This document shows, in pieces, positions 54,496-63,512 of a DNA stretch of 64,000 bases. The notes below the pieces were generated by a model. It was not told the DNA's origin. It saw only the letters and a list, made by a program, of their open reading frames with translations, and did no database searches. The stretch lies in contig NZ_JAFCJJ010000004.1 of assembly GCF_018131015.1 (NCBI RefSeq), forward strand, positions 62,001-126,000, given 5' to 3'. Made by a program: the position numbers and the translations under genes. This DNA is from Bradyrhizobium diazoefficiens. GTDB taxonomy: Bacteria; Pseudomonadota; Alphaproteobacteria; Rhizobiales; Xanthobacteraceae. The first letter of the stretch is position 1. Each line of letters starts with the position of its first letter.

Positions 54496-55497
54496 GTGAA
54501 GACCGCGATCACCGAATTGTTCGGCATCGAGCATCCCATCATCCAGGGCGGCATGCATTTCGTCGGCTTTGCCGAGCTTGCCGCGGCCGTCTCCAATGCC
54601 GGCGGGCTCGGCATCATCACCGGCCTTACGCAGAAGACCCCGGAGCTGCTCGCCAAGGAAATCGCGCGCTGCCGCGACATGACCGACAAGCCGTTCGGCG
54701 TGAACCTCACCTTCCTGCCGGCGTTCACGGCGCCGCCCTATCCGGAATATATCGCGGCCATCGTCGAGGGCGGCGTCAAGGCGGTGGAGACCGCTGGCCG
54801 CAGCCCGGAGCAATACATGCCCGCGCTGAAGGCTGCGGGCATCAACGTCATCCACAAATGCACCTCGGTGCGCCATTCGCTGAAGGCCGAGCGCATCGGC
54901 TGCGATGCCGTCAGCGTCGACGGTTTTGAGTGCGGCGGCCATCCCGGCGAGGACGACGTTCCCAACATGATCCTGCTGCCGCGCGCGGCCGACGAGCTCA
55001 AGATCCCGTTCGTCGCCTCCGGCGGCATGGCCGACGGACGCAGCCTCGTCGCGGCGCTGTCGCTCGGCGCGGCCGGCATGAACATGGGCACGCGCTTCAT
55101 CGCGACCAAGGAAGCGCCGGTGCATCAGAACGTGAAGAACGCGCTGGTCGCGGCCAGCGAGCTTGACACCCGCCTGATCATGCGCAGCCTGCGCAACACC
55201 GAGCGCGTGCTGAAGAACGCCAATGTCGATCGCCTGCTCGAGATCGAGCGCGAGAAGGGCGACAGGCTCAAGATCGACGACATCCACGACCAGGTCGCGG
55301 GCGTCTATCCCAGAATCATGCTGGAAGGCCAGATGGACGCCGGCGCCTGGAGCTGCGGCATGGTCGCGGGCCTGATCCACGACATCCCCACCTGCAAGGA
55401 ACTCGTCGACCGGATCATGGCCGAGGCGGAAACCATCATCCGCAGCCGCCTTCAGAGGTTCCTGGATGGGACGGGTGCAACGCGAAAGGTCGCCTGA
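54496..55497 (+). CDS. nitronate monooxygenase-family flavoprotein
   Basis: A 333-residue FMN-dependent TIM-barrel enzyme (2-nitropropane dioxygenase family). It has HPIIQGGMHFVGFAELAAA at the start, NLTFLPAF, CDAVSVDGFECGGHPG near residue 135 and ASGGMADGRSLVAAL near 175 with GTRFIATKE. It starts at GTG 54496. It probably forms an operon with the upstream SDR under the HxlR regulator. Confidence 0.85.
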   Translation: MKTAITELFGIEHPIIQGGMHFVGFAELAAAVSNAGGLGIITGLTQKTPELLAKEIARCRDMTDKPFGVNLTFLPAFTAPPYPEYIAAIVEGGVKAVETAGRSPEQYMPALKAAGINVIHKCTSVRHSLKAERIGCDAVSVDGFECGGHPGEDDVPNMILLPRAADELKIPFVASGGMADGRSLVAALSLGAAGMNMGTRFIATKEAPVHQNVKNALVAASELDTRLIMRSLRNTERVLKNANVDRLLEIEREKGDRLKIDDIHDQVAGVYPRIMLEGQMDAGAWSCGMVAGLIHDIPTCKELVDRIMAEAETIIRSRLQRFLDGTGATRKVA

Positions 55498-55605
55498 CAC
55501 CGCCAAACTTCTTAACCACGGCCGCATTTGGCCGCTGGAATTGCGCGCGGCGCCTCCTAAATAAGGGTAAATTAGCCCTTTCAACATCGATTTCAGGAGG
55601 CGTCC

Positions 55606-56025
55606 GTGGTCCTGAAAAGCGTTCCTTTCGCAATTGCCGTTACCCTCGTGCTCGCATGGGGCGGCCTCGCGCGCGCTGACGACTACAAGCCTGACGAATA
55701 TCTGGGCCTCGATCTCTCCAAGGCCGTGCTGTCGCCAAAGCGGCTCGGCCCCGAGACGCAATTCGCTCCGGTCGCGCTGGAGGCCAAGGGCGGCAACGAG
55801 GCGCAGGCGCGCGCCGTGCCGCTCGACGTGCCGAAGAAGGTTGCGGCCGAACGTGTGCATACACCTGCGCCGAAAGTCGCGCAGACCAAGAGCGCACAGC
55901 CGCGTGGCGCCGCGCGCACCAAGCTCGCGCATCGCCATGGCAATCCGCTGGACGCGCAGGCGATGGATACCCGCATCCAGACCTGGCCATGCCGAAGCGG
56001 CGGCATCTGTAACTGGAAGCGCTAG
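55606..56025 (+). CDS. secreted basic protein
   Basis: A 139-residue protein from GTG 55606 with AGGAGG upstream and a signal peptide (VLKSVPFAIAVTLVLAWGGLARA). The mature chain is basic and Ala/Pro-rich, ending TWPCRSGGICNWKR with two Cys that could form a disulfide. No family recognised. Confidence 0.65.
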   Translation: MVLKSVPFAIAVTLVLAWGGLARADDYKPDEYLGLDLSKAVLSPKRLGPETQFAPVALEAKGGNEAQARAVPLDVPKKVAAERVHTPAPKVAQTKSAQPRGAARTKLAHRHGNPLDAQAMDTRIQTWPCRSGGICNWKR

Positions 56026-56137
56026 TATCCGCGTCATCGCCGCGTCGCAAAACCGTCGGCGCGGAGTCAAGAAAGCGTAAGCACAGGAGTCAAACGGCGC
56101 AGGCACCTTCCGTCGCGATTCGACGAAGGTCTCCTGA

Positions 56138-57703
56138 ATGGCGATTCTCCGAGCCTCGCGCGCCTGGACCCGGCGGCAATTCCTGGTCCGCTCCACCTCA
56201 AGCCTCGCCATCGCGGCGCTCGCGAAACCTTCCATCAGCCGAGCCGCGGATCGACCGCAGATCGCGGGCGGCATCCAGTCCGGTGATGTCTCCGAGGGCT
56301 CCGCCGTGATCTGGGCGCGTGCCGAGCGGCCTGCGCGGATGCAAGTGGAGTGCTCGACCGTCGAGAGTTTCCGGACCATCATCGCGGCTGCCTCCGCGGA
56401 CGCTCTGCCGGAGGCTGACTTCACCTCAAAACTGCAGCTCGACGATCTGCCGCGGGGCCAGGACATTTTCTACCGCGTCCGGTTCGACGACATCGCGACC
56501 GGCATCGCCGGCGAAAGCCGCGTCGGCCATTTCCGCACCGCGCCGGCCGCGGGACAGTCGATCTCGTTCCTGTGGTCCGGCGATACCGCAGGCCAGGGCT
56601 GGGGCATCGACACCTCGCGCGGCGGCTATCGCAGCTATCGCACCATGCTGGATAACCGTCCGGATTTCTTCATCCACTGCGGCGACCACATCTACGCCGA
56701 CTGCCCGATCCCGCCCGAGCAGAAGCTGCCAAACGGCGAGACCTGGCGCAATCTGGTGACCGAGGAAAAGGCGGAGGTCGCGCACACGCTGGCGCAGTTC
56801 CGCGGCAACTACAAATACAATCACCTCGACGAGAATTTCCGCGCCTTCCACGCGCAGGTGCCGATGTTTGCGCAATGGGACGACCATGAGGTCACCAACG
56901 ACTGGTCGCCCTCCGGCAGCTACGATGAGGCTGGCTTCGAGGATGACGGCACGCCGCGGCTCGTCGCGCGCGCCCGCCGCGCCTTCTTCGACTTCATGCC
57001 GATCCGCGATATCGGTTCGCGGAAGGGGCGGGTCTATCGCAAGATCGGCTACGGGCCGCTGCTCGACGTCTTCATGATCGACATGCGCAGCTTTCGCGAT
57101 TGTAGCTGGAACAAGGGCGAGGATCATCGCGGCTGGATTCTGGGCGCCGGGCAACTCGCCTGGCTGAAGCGGGAGCTGGCCGCCTCGCGCGCGACCTGGA
57201 AGGTCATCGCGGCCGACCTGCCGATTGGCCTCGTCAGCCTCGATGCGGTCGCGCTCGGCGACGGGCCGCCCGACCGGCGCGAGCATGAGATCGCCGATCT
57301 GCTTGTCGCGATAAAGCGCGCCGGAATCCGCAATGTCGTCTGGCTCACCGCCGACATGCACTACACCGCCGCGCACTACTACGATCCGAACAGGGCCCAA
57401 TTCAGGGATTTCGAGCCGTTCTGGGAGTTCGTCTCCGGCCCGCTCCATGCCGGCACCTGGGGGCCGGGTGTGCTCGACAACACTTTTGGCCCGGTCGCGA
57501 TGTACCAGAATGGCTGCAACGAAGTGCAGGGCGAGAACCTCGCGCCCTGCTTCGGCCTGCAGTTCTTCGGCCGCGTCGATATCGACGGCCGCAGTGGCGT
57601 GATGACCGTGACCCTGAAGGACGTCGACAATCGCGACCTCTGGTCGGTCGACATTGTGCCGCAGCCGCAGGCGCGTTCCGTAGTGATGGCGCAGCACTCC
57701 TAG
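56138..57703 (+). CDS. phoD: PhoD-like metallophosphatase
   Basis: A 521-residue Tat-exported phosphodiesterase/alkaline phosphatase of the PhoD family. RRQFLVRSTSSLAIAALAKP (residues 12-31) is a twin-arginine-type signal. The metal-binding blocks are FLWSGDTAGQGWG near 145, HCGDHIYAD near 185, AQWDDHEVTNDW near 245 and TADMHYTAAHY near 405. It degrades phosphate esters or teichoic-type polymers outside the cytoplasm. It overlaps the convergent small gene by 4 bp. Confidence 0.9.
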   Translation: MAILRASRAWTRRQFLVRSTSSLAIAALAKPSISRAADRPQIAGGIQSGDVSEGSAVIWARAERPARMQVECSTVESFRTIIAAASADALPEADFTSKLQLDDLPRGQDIFYRVRFDDIATGIAGESRVGHFRTAPAAGQSISFLWSGDTAGQGWGIDTSRGGYRSYRTMLDNRPDFFIHCGDHIYADCPIPPEQKLPNGETWRNLVTEEKAEVAHTLAQFRGNYKYNHLDENFRAFHAQVPMFAQWDDHEVTNDWSPSGSYDEAGFEDDGTPRLVARARRAFFDFMPIRDIGSRKGRVYRKIGYGPLLDVFMIDMRSFRDCSWNKGEDHRGWILGAGQLAWLKRELAASRATWKVIAADLPIGLVSLDAVALGDGPPDRREHEIADLLVAIKRAGIRNVVWLTADMHYTAAHYYDPNRAQFRDFEPFWEFVSGPLHAGTWGPGVLDNTFGPVAMYQNGCNEVQGENLAPCFGLQFFGRVDIDGRSGVMTVTLKDVDNRDLWSVDIVPQPQARSVVMAQHS

Positions 57704-57921
57704 GGCGTACGGAGGCCGATGCCTCCGCGCACCGGCCGGGCCACCGGCCGCGGGGCCTCTGCGCGCGCGTTCATCCAGTCCGGCACCTGCCGCGCGGTGG
57801 CCTGTCGGACAAAGAATTCCCCCTGCTTGGGTGAGCCCGTATAGGCGAATCCGTCCGCATGCGCCGGAGCAGCGGCGGCAAGGGCGGCCGCCAGAGCGGC
57901 CATCGTCAAAAGCGTCTTCAT
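57700..57921 (-). CDS. small secreted protein
   Basis: A 73-residue protein from ATG 57921 with a signal peptide (MKTLLTMAALAAALAAAAP, cleavage near AHA). The mature chain is short and basic (VRQATARQVPDWMNAR). Unknown function. Confidence 0.65.
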   Translation of the reverse strand: MKTLLTMAALAAALAAAAPAHADGFAYTGSPKQGEFFVRQATARQVPDWMNARAEAPRPVARPVRGGIGLRTP

Positions 57922-58175
57922 GATCGTCTCCGTCTCGTGCGACCGGATTGGCCGCAATGGTGGAATGCTGACAGGTGAGGGTGATGACCTGAAATGCCGT
58001 TTGGCTGTCGCGGCGATGTCCGCCGGCTATCTTGCTAACCTGATCTTGATTGGCCGCCCGGCTGCTCCGGCGCTATAGTACCGGTCCCCGCCACCTCTTT
58101 TTCCAGCACCGAAGAGTCTGCCCACGCGGCGACGTCGCGCGCGTCCGGCGGGCCGAAATACTCAGGAGCCTGTTC

Positions 58176-58994
58176 ATGGACAATCTGAAGACCCAGGGCA
58201 TCAGCATGCCCAAGCTCGGCCTCGGCACCTTCCGCATGCAGGGCGACGTCTGCCGTGCTGCGGTGGAGAGCGCGCTCGAGCTCGGCTATCGCCACATCGA
58301 CACCGCCGAGATGTATGCCAACGAGGAGGCGATCGGCGCCGCGCTCGCTGCGGCCGGCCTGCCGCGCGGCGACCTGCACGTCACGACGAAAGTCTGGCAC
58401 GAGAATCTGACGCCCGACGCGATCCGCCGCGCCTTCGATGCCAGCCTGAAGAAACTCCGGCTCGACCACGTCGATCTTTATCTCGTGCACTGGCCGTCCG
58501 CGTCCGCCAACTGGGGCGCGGCCTTCGAGACCTTGATGAAGCTGAAGGAGGAGGGGCGCACACGGGCGATTGGCGTTGCCAATTTCACCACCGCGTTGCT
58601 CAGGATCGCGGTCGAGGACGTCAAGGCGCCGATCGCCTGCAACCAGGTCGAATATCACGCCATGCTCGATCAATCGAAGGTGCGGGCCTGGCTTGCCGCT
58701 AGATCAATTCCGCTGGTCGCCTATTGCCCGCTCGCGCAAGGTCGCTTCGCCACCGACCCGGTGCTCGCCGAGATCGGCGCAAGGCACAACGCCACGGCCG
58801 CGCAGGTCGCGCTGAAATGGCTGCTCGACCAGGACGGCGTCGCTGCGATCCCGAAGGCCTCGCGCCGCGAGAGCCAGCAGGCCAATTTTGATGCCTTGAA
58901 GATCACGCTGGATGACGCGGATCGCGCCAAAATCGCCGCGCTCCCGAAGGACAGGCGCTGCGTCAATCCCGGTTTTGCGCCGGCGTGGGATTAG
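58176..58994 (+). CDS. aldo/keto reductase
   Basis: A 272-residue NADPH-dependent TIM-barrel reductase (2,5-diketo-gluconate reductase type, AKR5). The tetrad fits: Asp/Tyr in HIDTAEMYANE near 45, Lys in VTTKVWHEN near 73, His in LVHWPSA near 108. The signature GVANFTTALL and the C-terminal IPKASRRE complete it. CAGGAG supports ATG 58176. It is followed by a bidirectional terminator. Confidence 0.9.
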   Translation: MDNLKTQGISMPKLGLGTFRMQGDVCRAAVESALELGYRHIDTAEMYANEEAIGAALAAAGLPRGDLHVTTKVWHENLTPDAIRRAFDASLKKLRLDHVDLYLVHWPSASANWGAAFETLMKLKEEGRTRAIGVANFTTALLRIAVEDVKAPIACNQVEYHAMLDQSKVRAWLAARSIPLVAYCPLAQGRFATDPVLAEIGARHNATAAQVALKWLLDQDGVAAIPKASRRESQQANFDALKITLDDADRAKIAALPKDRRCVNPGFAPAWD

Positions 58995-59016
58995 CCGAGA
59001 TCCCCACAGGCAAAGA

Positions 59017-59040
59017 AAATGGCCCCGCGAGGGGCCATTT
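59017..59040. terminator. bidirectional terminator
   Basis: AAATGGCCCC-GCGA-GGGGCCATTT, a perfect 10-bp stem with A and T flanks, between the convergent reductase and His-rich genes. Confidence 0.8.
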
Positions 59041-59052
59041 CACGTTGCGCAT

Positions 59053-59280
59053 TTAGTCCCAGTGATGGCGATGACCGCGCTTGACCACCACGACCCGGTC
59101 GTGATTGTGCCAGCCGCGATGCCAGCCATGGTCGCGATGCTCACGGAATTCGGCGCGGGCGCCGTACGGGCCGTGATGATGATGACCGTTCTTGATCACC
59201 ACAGTCTCGGCGCTCGCCAGCGTCGGCACCGCAATCGCGAGCGCACCCACAGCGGCAACGACATAACCAAGCTTCATCAT
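59053..59280 (-). CDS. histidine-rich secreted protein
   Basis: A 75-residue protein from ATG 59280 (GGAGGAGG upstream) with a signal peptide (MMKLGYVVAAVGALAIAVP, cleavage near ASA). The mature part is rich in His (NGHHHHGPYG, RDHGWHRGWHNHD, RGHRHHWD), suggesting metal binding. An EcfG-type promoter lies 31 bp upstream. Confidence 0.75.
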   Translation of the reverse strand: MMKLGYVVAAVGALAIAVPTLASAETVVIKNGHHHHGPYGARAEFREHRDHGWHRGWHNHDRVVVVKRGHRHHWD

Positions 59281-59310
59281 GATGTCCTCCTCCAATCCAA
59301 TGCCAATCTA

Positions 59311-59335
59311 AACCGCGCATTGGCGTGAACGTTCC
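59311..59335 (-). promoter_or_regulatory. EcfG-type promoter (His-rich protein)
   Basis: Minus strand GGAAC (59335-59331), 16-nt spacer, GGTT (59314-59311), 31 bp before ATG 59280. Confidence 0.6.
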
Positions 59336-59483
59336 GGAGGAACTGGAGGAGAATTCTGAATGGCTGTTCAGGTGGTGTTAACACCCATGGTGTTGCGCGG
59401 GCCCGCGCGCCGGCGGCGACGTATTTTTACCGGCCCTGATCCCGGCCCTCCGCGGCGGCCGCTGGCGTCAATCGTCCGCGAAT

Positions 59484-59497
59484 TTGATCCGCATCAA
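59484..59497 (+). promoter_or_regulatory. perfect FNR/FixK-type box
   Basis: TTGAT-CCGC-ATCAA is an exact FNR consensus dyad, centred 56 bp before the start of the HTH gene at 59546, allowing the -41.5 position. Confidence 0.65.
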
Positions 59498-59545
59498 TGA
59501 GGCCGGCGGTGTCTCGGCTACGATCGGCTAGTCGGGAGGGTGACC

Positions 59546-59830
59546 GTGGATAGATCAATGCTGGACGAAGTCGTCGATTTCGCGGGCGAGGCGCTGCCGG
59601 GAAGCTCGGCCACGCCGCCGTTTTCCGAAACCGAATTCTTGGCCGAGCTCGGCGAGCGGCTGCGGTCCTCGCGCATGCGCTGCGATCTGTCGCGCCGCGA
59701 GCTGGCCCGCCGCTCCCGGATATCCGAGCGCTATATCGCCCAGATCGAGGCCGGCAAGGGCAATGTCTCGATCGTGCTGCTGTTGCGGCTCGCCTCCGCC
59801 ATTCACGGCAGCCAGCCCCAGGTGGCTTGA
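59546..59830 (+). CDS. stand-alone XRE HTH protein related to the N-terminus of BoxR/BzdR
   Basis: A 94-residue DNA-binding protein. LAELGERLRSSRMRCDLSRR and ELARRSRISERYIAQIEAGKG give a clear XRE helix-turn-helix, close to that of BoxR/BzdR-type regulators (ligand: benzoyl-CoA type). Those carry a C-terminal shikimate-kinase-like domain; here the protein ends at QPQVA with none. The GGGAGGG site is better spaced for GTG 59546 than GTG 59540. A perfect FNR/FixK-type box upstream suggests oxygen control. Confidence 0.8.
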   Translation: MDRSMLDEVVDFAGEALPGSSATPPFSETEFLAELGERLRSSRMRCDLSRRELARRSRISERYIAQIEAGKGNVSIVLLLRLASAIHGSQPQVA

Positions 59831-59868
59831 GGAAGTGGCCTTAGAAAGTGGCCTGGTAGCCTAAGGCG

Positions 59869-61104
59869 TTACGACCGCGCCGTCTCCACATTGGCGCTGC
59901 GGATCGGCACGCCGAACTCCTTGCGGCAGACCTCGGCCAGCACGGCGACGCCTTCGCGGATCTGCTGATGCGAAGGGCTCGCAAAACACAGCCGCAGACG
60001 CGAGCCGGAATGGCCCTTGTCGGTCGACCATTCCGGCCCCGGATTGATCGAGACGCCGGCGGCGAGCGCGGCCTGATAGAGCTTTAGCGTATCGACCTGG
60101 TCGGGCAGCTTCACCCAGAGGAAGATGCCGCCCTTGGGCGCCTCGAACTCGGCCGCGGTCCCGAACTGCTCGTTCAGGGCCTCCATCAGCGTGTCCAGCT
60201 TGGTGCGCAGCGCCTTCGTCAGCGCCGGCACGTGGGTCGCGAAATGCGGCCGGCAATATTCGGCGAGCACCATCTGCTCCAGCGCGCCGGAGCCGGCGTC
60301 CGTCTTCAGCGACAGCATGCGCGACATCACATCCCAGGGCGCCACGATGAAGCCGACGCGCAGCGCCGGCGCGATCGACTTCGAGAACGAGCCGATATGG
60401 ATCACGCCGCCGTTCGGGCTCATCGCGTAAATCGCCGGCGGCCGCTCTCCCGACCAGACGAGGTCGGCGTAGCAATCGTCCTCGAAGATCGGCACGCCGT
60501 AGTCCGCCGCCAGCCGCACCAACTCGGCGCGCCGGCTCTCCGGCATGATGCTGCCGGTCGGGTTCTGCACCGTCGGGATGGTGTAGATGTATCTCGGCCG
60601 GATGCCGCGGCGCTTCAGGTCGGCCAGTGTCGTGGCCAGCACGTCCATCCGCATGCCGTCCTTGTCGAGGGGAATGCCGACCACGTTGACCCCGAGCCGC
60701 GCCAGGCGGTTCAGCGAACCCTGATAGCTGTCCTGCTCGAAGATCACGGTGTCGCCGCGCGACAGCAGCGTGTGGTTGACGAGGTCGAGCGCCTGCAGCG
60801 AGCCGGAGACGATCAGGAGGTCATCGACCGTGCAATTGATGCCGGCGTCGCGCTTGAGTTTTGCGACCAGGAATTCGCGCAAGGGCAGGTAGCCCTGCGG
60901 CCCGTGCGCCAGTCCGTAGGTTGCGAGATTCCGCCCCTCGCGCTTGAGCACGGTGTTGACCGCCTCGACCAGGCCGTCGAGCGGCAGCTGCTCGGAATCG
61001 TTGTTGCCGCCGACGAAGCTGTATTTGGCAAGGCCCGTCCAGCGCGCAGTCGGGGCCGGCAGCCCCGGCGGAAACAGGGGCGCGAAATCGAATCTGGACG
61101 TCAT
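59869..61104 (-). CDS. PLP-dependent fold-type I aminotransferase (2-aminoadipate / MocR-like type)
   Basis: A 411-residue aminotransferase I/II without the N-terminal HTH of MocR proteins. NPTGSIMPESRR near residue 185 and FEDDCYADLVWSG near 210 bind PLP; IGSFSKSIAPALRVG near 242 contains the Schiff-base Lys. R in SRLRLCFAS binds the carboxylate. The likely class is LysN/2-aminoadipate transaminase or aromatic transaminase. Start at ATG 61104. It is upstream of no obvious pathway partner. Confidence 0.87.
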   Translation of the reverse strand: MTSRFDFAPLFPPGLPAPTARWTGLAKYSFVGGNNDSEQLPLDGLVEAVNTVLKREGRNLATYGLAHGPQGYLPLREFLVAKLKRDAGINCTVDDLLIVSGSLQALDLVNHTLLSRGDTVIFEQDSYQGSLNRLARLGVNVVGIPLDKDGMRMDVLATTLADLKRRGIRPRYIYTIPTVQNPTGSIMPESRRAELVRLAADYGVPIFEDDCYADLVWSGERPPAIYAMSPNGGVIHIGSFSKSIAPALRVGFIVAPWDVMSRMLSLKTDAGSGALEQMVLAEYCRPHFATHVPALTKALRTKLDTLMEALNEQFGTAAEFEAPKGGIFLWVKLPDQVDTLKLYQAALAAGVSINPGPEWSTDKGHSGSRLRLCFASPSHQQIREGVAVLAEVCRKEFGVPIRSANVETARS

Positions 61105-61186
61105 GGGCGTTCCTCGTCGTCTCGTTGAGCGGCCGGCCTTGCGCCGGACCGCCTTGCTTCTTGCCGACCATCCGGGCCGGGCGGTC

Positions 61187-61714
61187 CTACTTCTTGCCGG
61201 CCGTCCGGGTCGGACGGCCTTGGCTGATGAAAGCGTAATGCGCATTGGCGACGCCGCCAACCATCAAGGCCTCGACCACGGGCTCGGCGATCTCTTCGGT
61301 GGCGGCCCAGTCGACGAGGAAGTTGGCCCCGGTCCCGCCGCGCAAATCGTCGGTTGGGACGAAGATCGAGACGGTCGCAAGCGGCTTGAGCGCCACCGGA
61401 GCCTTCAGGTAGCTCTCCACCTGCTTGCCCGCGGTGTCGAAGTAAGCGATGCGCCGGACCACCAGCGGCCGGGTTTCCGAGGCATTGTGGACGCTCAGCG
61501 TCACCGAGAAATCGACGCGCAGCTTGCCCTGGCTCATCGCGACGCTTGAATAGGCCGGCACGTAGAAACCGCCGGAGACACCGAGTTCCTGTTTCGGCAG
61601 CGGCGTGAGCGAATCGGAAAAGTTTTGCTCGATATTCACCTTTGGCTGTGCCACGACGGGTGCAGCGGACGCGAAAGGACCAAGCCCGGCTATCAGCCAG
61701 AGCACGGTTCGCAT
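61187..61714 (-). CDS. DUF3124 secreted protein
   Basis: A 175-residue protein from ATG 61714 with a signal peptide (MRTVLWLIAGLGPFASAAP). GFYVPAYSSVAM, VHNASETRPLVVRRIAYFDT and GGTGANFLVDWAATEEIAEP are DUF3124 landmarks. Function unknown. It is divergent from a CPA2 antiporter with a 67-bp spacer; a joint envelope role is speculative. Confidence 0.85.
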   Translation of the reverse strand: MRTVLWLIAGLGPFASAAPVVAQPKVNIEQNFSDSLTPLPKQELGVSGGFYVPAYSSVAMSQGKLRVDFSVTLSVHNASETRPLVVRRIAYFDTAGKQVESYLKAPVALKPLATVSIFVPTDDLRGGTGANFLVDWAATEEIAEPVVEALMVGGVANAHYAFISQGRPTRTAGKK

Positions 61715-61781
61715 GTGACGAATTGCTCGCTTGCCGCGCTGCACTCGGTCTCTAGGGTGCGGCAAAACGGACCAATCTGGC

Positions 61782-63512
61782 ATGCACGAGCTCATTCGCG
61801 ACATTACTCTCTGTATCCTGTTTGCCTGGATGCTGGGCCTGCTCGCCCACTTCTCCCGGCAGCCCTTGATCCTGGCCTACCTTATCGCCGGCTTCTGCAT
61901 AGGTCCATTCGGCGCCGGCTGGGTCAAGTCGCAGGAATCCATCACCGTCATCTCCGAGCTCGGCCTGATCTTCATGCTGTTCATGATCGGGCTGGAGATC
62001 GATCTGAAGAAGATCGTGCGCGCCGGCAAGGTGATCCTGTTCGCGGCCGGCGGCCAGCTTCTCGGCGGCTGCCTGCTCGGCATCCTGTGCTTCACGGCCA
62101 TCGGCCTGTCGCTCGGCGGCGGCCATTTCGACGCGCTCTATCTCTGCGTCGCCTGCGCGCTGTCGAGCACGGTCATCATCGTCAAGGTGCTCTACGAGAA
62201 GCGGGAGCTCGACACGCTGCCCGGCCGCATCACGCTCGGCGTGCTGGTGCTCCAGGACATCTTCGCCATCCTGTTCCTGGCGGTGCAGCCGAGCCTCGAC
62301 AATTTGAAGGTCGGCGTCATCCTGCTCTCGATCGGGCGCGTCGCCGTGCTGGTCGCGGCGGCGCTTCTGGTCAGCCGCTACGTGCTGCCGCGGCTGTTCC
62401 ACCAGATCGCCCGGCGGCCAGAGCTGATCCTGCTCGGCGCGCTGGCCTGGTGCTTTCTGGTGGCCGAGACCGCGGAGCAGCTCTCGCTATCGCGTGAGAT
62501 GGGTGCGCTGATCGCCGGGGTCTCGCTCTCGACCTTCCCCTATGCGCTCGACGTCACGGCCAAGGTCACGACGCTCCGCGACTTCTTCATCACCCTGTTC
62601 TTCGTTGCGCTCGGCATGACCATTCCCGTGCCCGGCCTCTCCGTGATCGGGCTTGCGCTGATCATCGCCGCCTTCACGGTGGTGAGCCGCCTCGTCACCA
62701 CCTTCACCCCGCTTTATCTGATGAAGCAGGGCCTGCGCGCGAGCCTGTTGCCGGCGCTCAACCTCGCGCAGATCTCGGAGTTCTCGCTGGTGGTGATCCA
62801 GACCGGCATCGCCGATCACCACATCGCGCCGGAGACGGCGAACGCAGCCTCCTTCGCCTTCGTGGTGCTGGCTGTGCTCTCGACCTTCGTCATGACGCGG
62901 AGCGACGAGATCACCCGCCGGGCGATCGGCCCGCTGAAGCTGCTCGGCCTGCGGGATCTCGACCACGGTACCGGCCATGCCGAGGACGGGCACGCGGGCG
63001 GCCATGGCGAGGCCCGCCGCATCGTGATCCTCGGCTTTTTCCGTGCGGCGAGCGCGTTGCTCGCCGAGATCGAGCGGCAGAATCCGCTGCTGCTGGAGCA
63101 GATCACGGTGGTCGATTTCAACCCCAATGTGTACCAGACCCTGCTTTCGCGCGGCCTGCACGTGATCTATGGCGACATCAGCAATGTCGACACGCTGGTC
63201 CATGCCGGTGTCGGCAAGTCCGAGATGATCATCCTCAGCGTGCCGGATTCGCTGCTCAAGGGCGCCAGCAACGAGAAGCTGGTCCGTCACGTTCGGGCGC
63301 TCAATCCGAAGGCCAAGATCATCGCCACGGCCGACCTGTTGTCCGATGTCGGCGAGCTCTACGCGGCCGGCGCCAGCTATGTCACCGTGACCCGGCTCAG
63401 CGACGCTCATGAGCTGTTTACCGTGATCGAGGCCGCCCAGGCCGGCCTGCTAGGGGACAAGCGCACCGAGCTCGACGTGCGGCTGAGCGAGCGGCGCGAG
63501 GTGCTGCCCTGA
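61782..63512 (+). CDS. CPA2-family cation:proton antiporter with TrkA-N domain (KefB-like)
   Basis: A 576-residue protein. About residues 5-390 form a 12-helix Na+/H+ or K+/H+ exchanger (IAGFCIGPFGAGW, IGLEIDLKKI, LGVLVLQDIFAI with the ion-site Asp). About 410-545 is a TrkA-N/RCK nucleotide-binding domain (RRIVILGFFRAASALLAEI, VIYGDISNVDTL), regulating the channel by NAD(H) or a similar ligand. A His-rich linker (HGTGHAEDGHAGGHGEA) joins the two. The start is ATG 61782. Confidence 0.9.
   Translation: MHELIRDITLCILFAWMLGLLAHFSRQPLILAYLIAGFCIGPFGAGWVKSQESITVISELGLIFMLFMIGLEIDLKKIVRAGKVILFAAGGQLLGGCLLGILCFTAIGLSLGGGHFDALYLCVACALSSTVIIVKVLYEKRELDTLPGRITLGVLVLQDIFAILFLAVQPSLDNLKVGVILLSIGRVAVLVAAALLVSRYVLPRLFHQIARRPELILLGALAWCFLVAETAEQLSLSREMGALIAGVSLSTFPYALDVTAKVTTLRDFFITLFFVALGMTIPVPGLSVIGLALIIAAFTVVSRLVTTFTPLYLMKQGLRASLLPALNLAQISEFSLVVIQTGIADHHIAPETANAASFAFVVLAVLSTFVMTRSDEITRRAIGPLKLLGLRDLDHGTGHAEDGHAGGHGEARRIVILGFFRAASALLAEIERQNPLLLEQITVVDFNPNVYQTLLSRGLHVIYGDISNVDTLVHAGVGKSEMIILSVPDSLLKGASNEKLVRHVRALNPKAKIIATADLLSDVGELYAAGASYVTVTRLSDAHELFTVIEAAQAGLLGDKRTELDVRLSERREVLP

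Noticed and set aside
53677..56466. 929-residue minus-strand open frame
   Set aside because: Antisense to the SDR, nitronate monooxygenase and PhoD genes. The sense-strand proteins are clear families.
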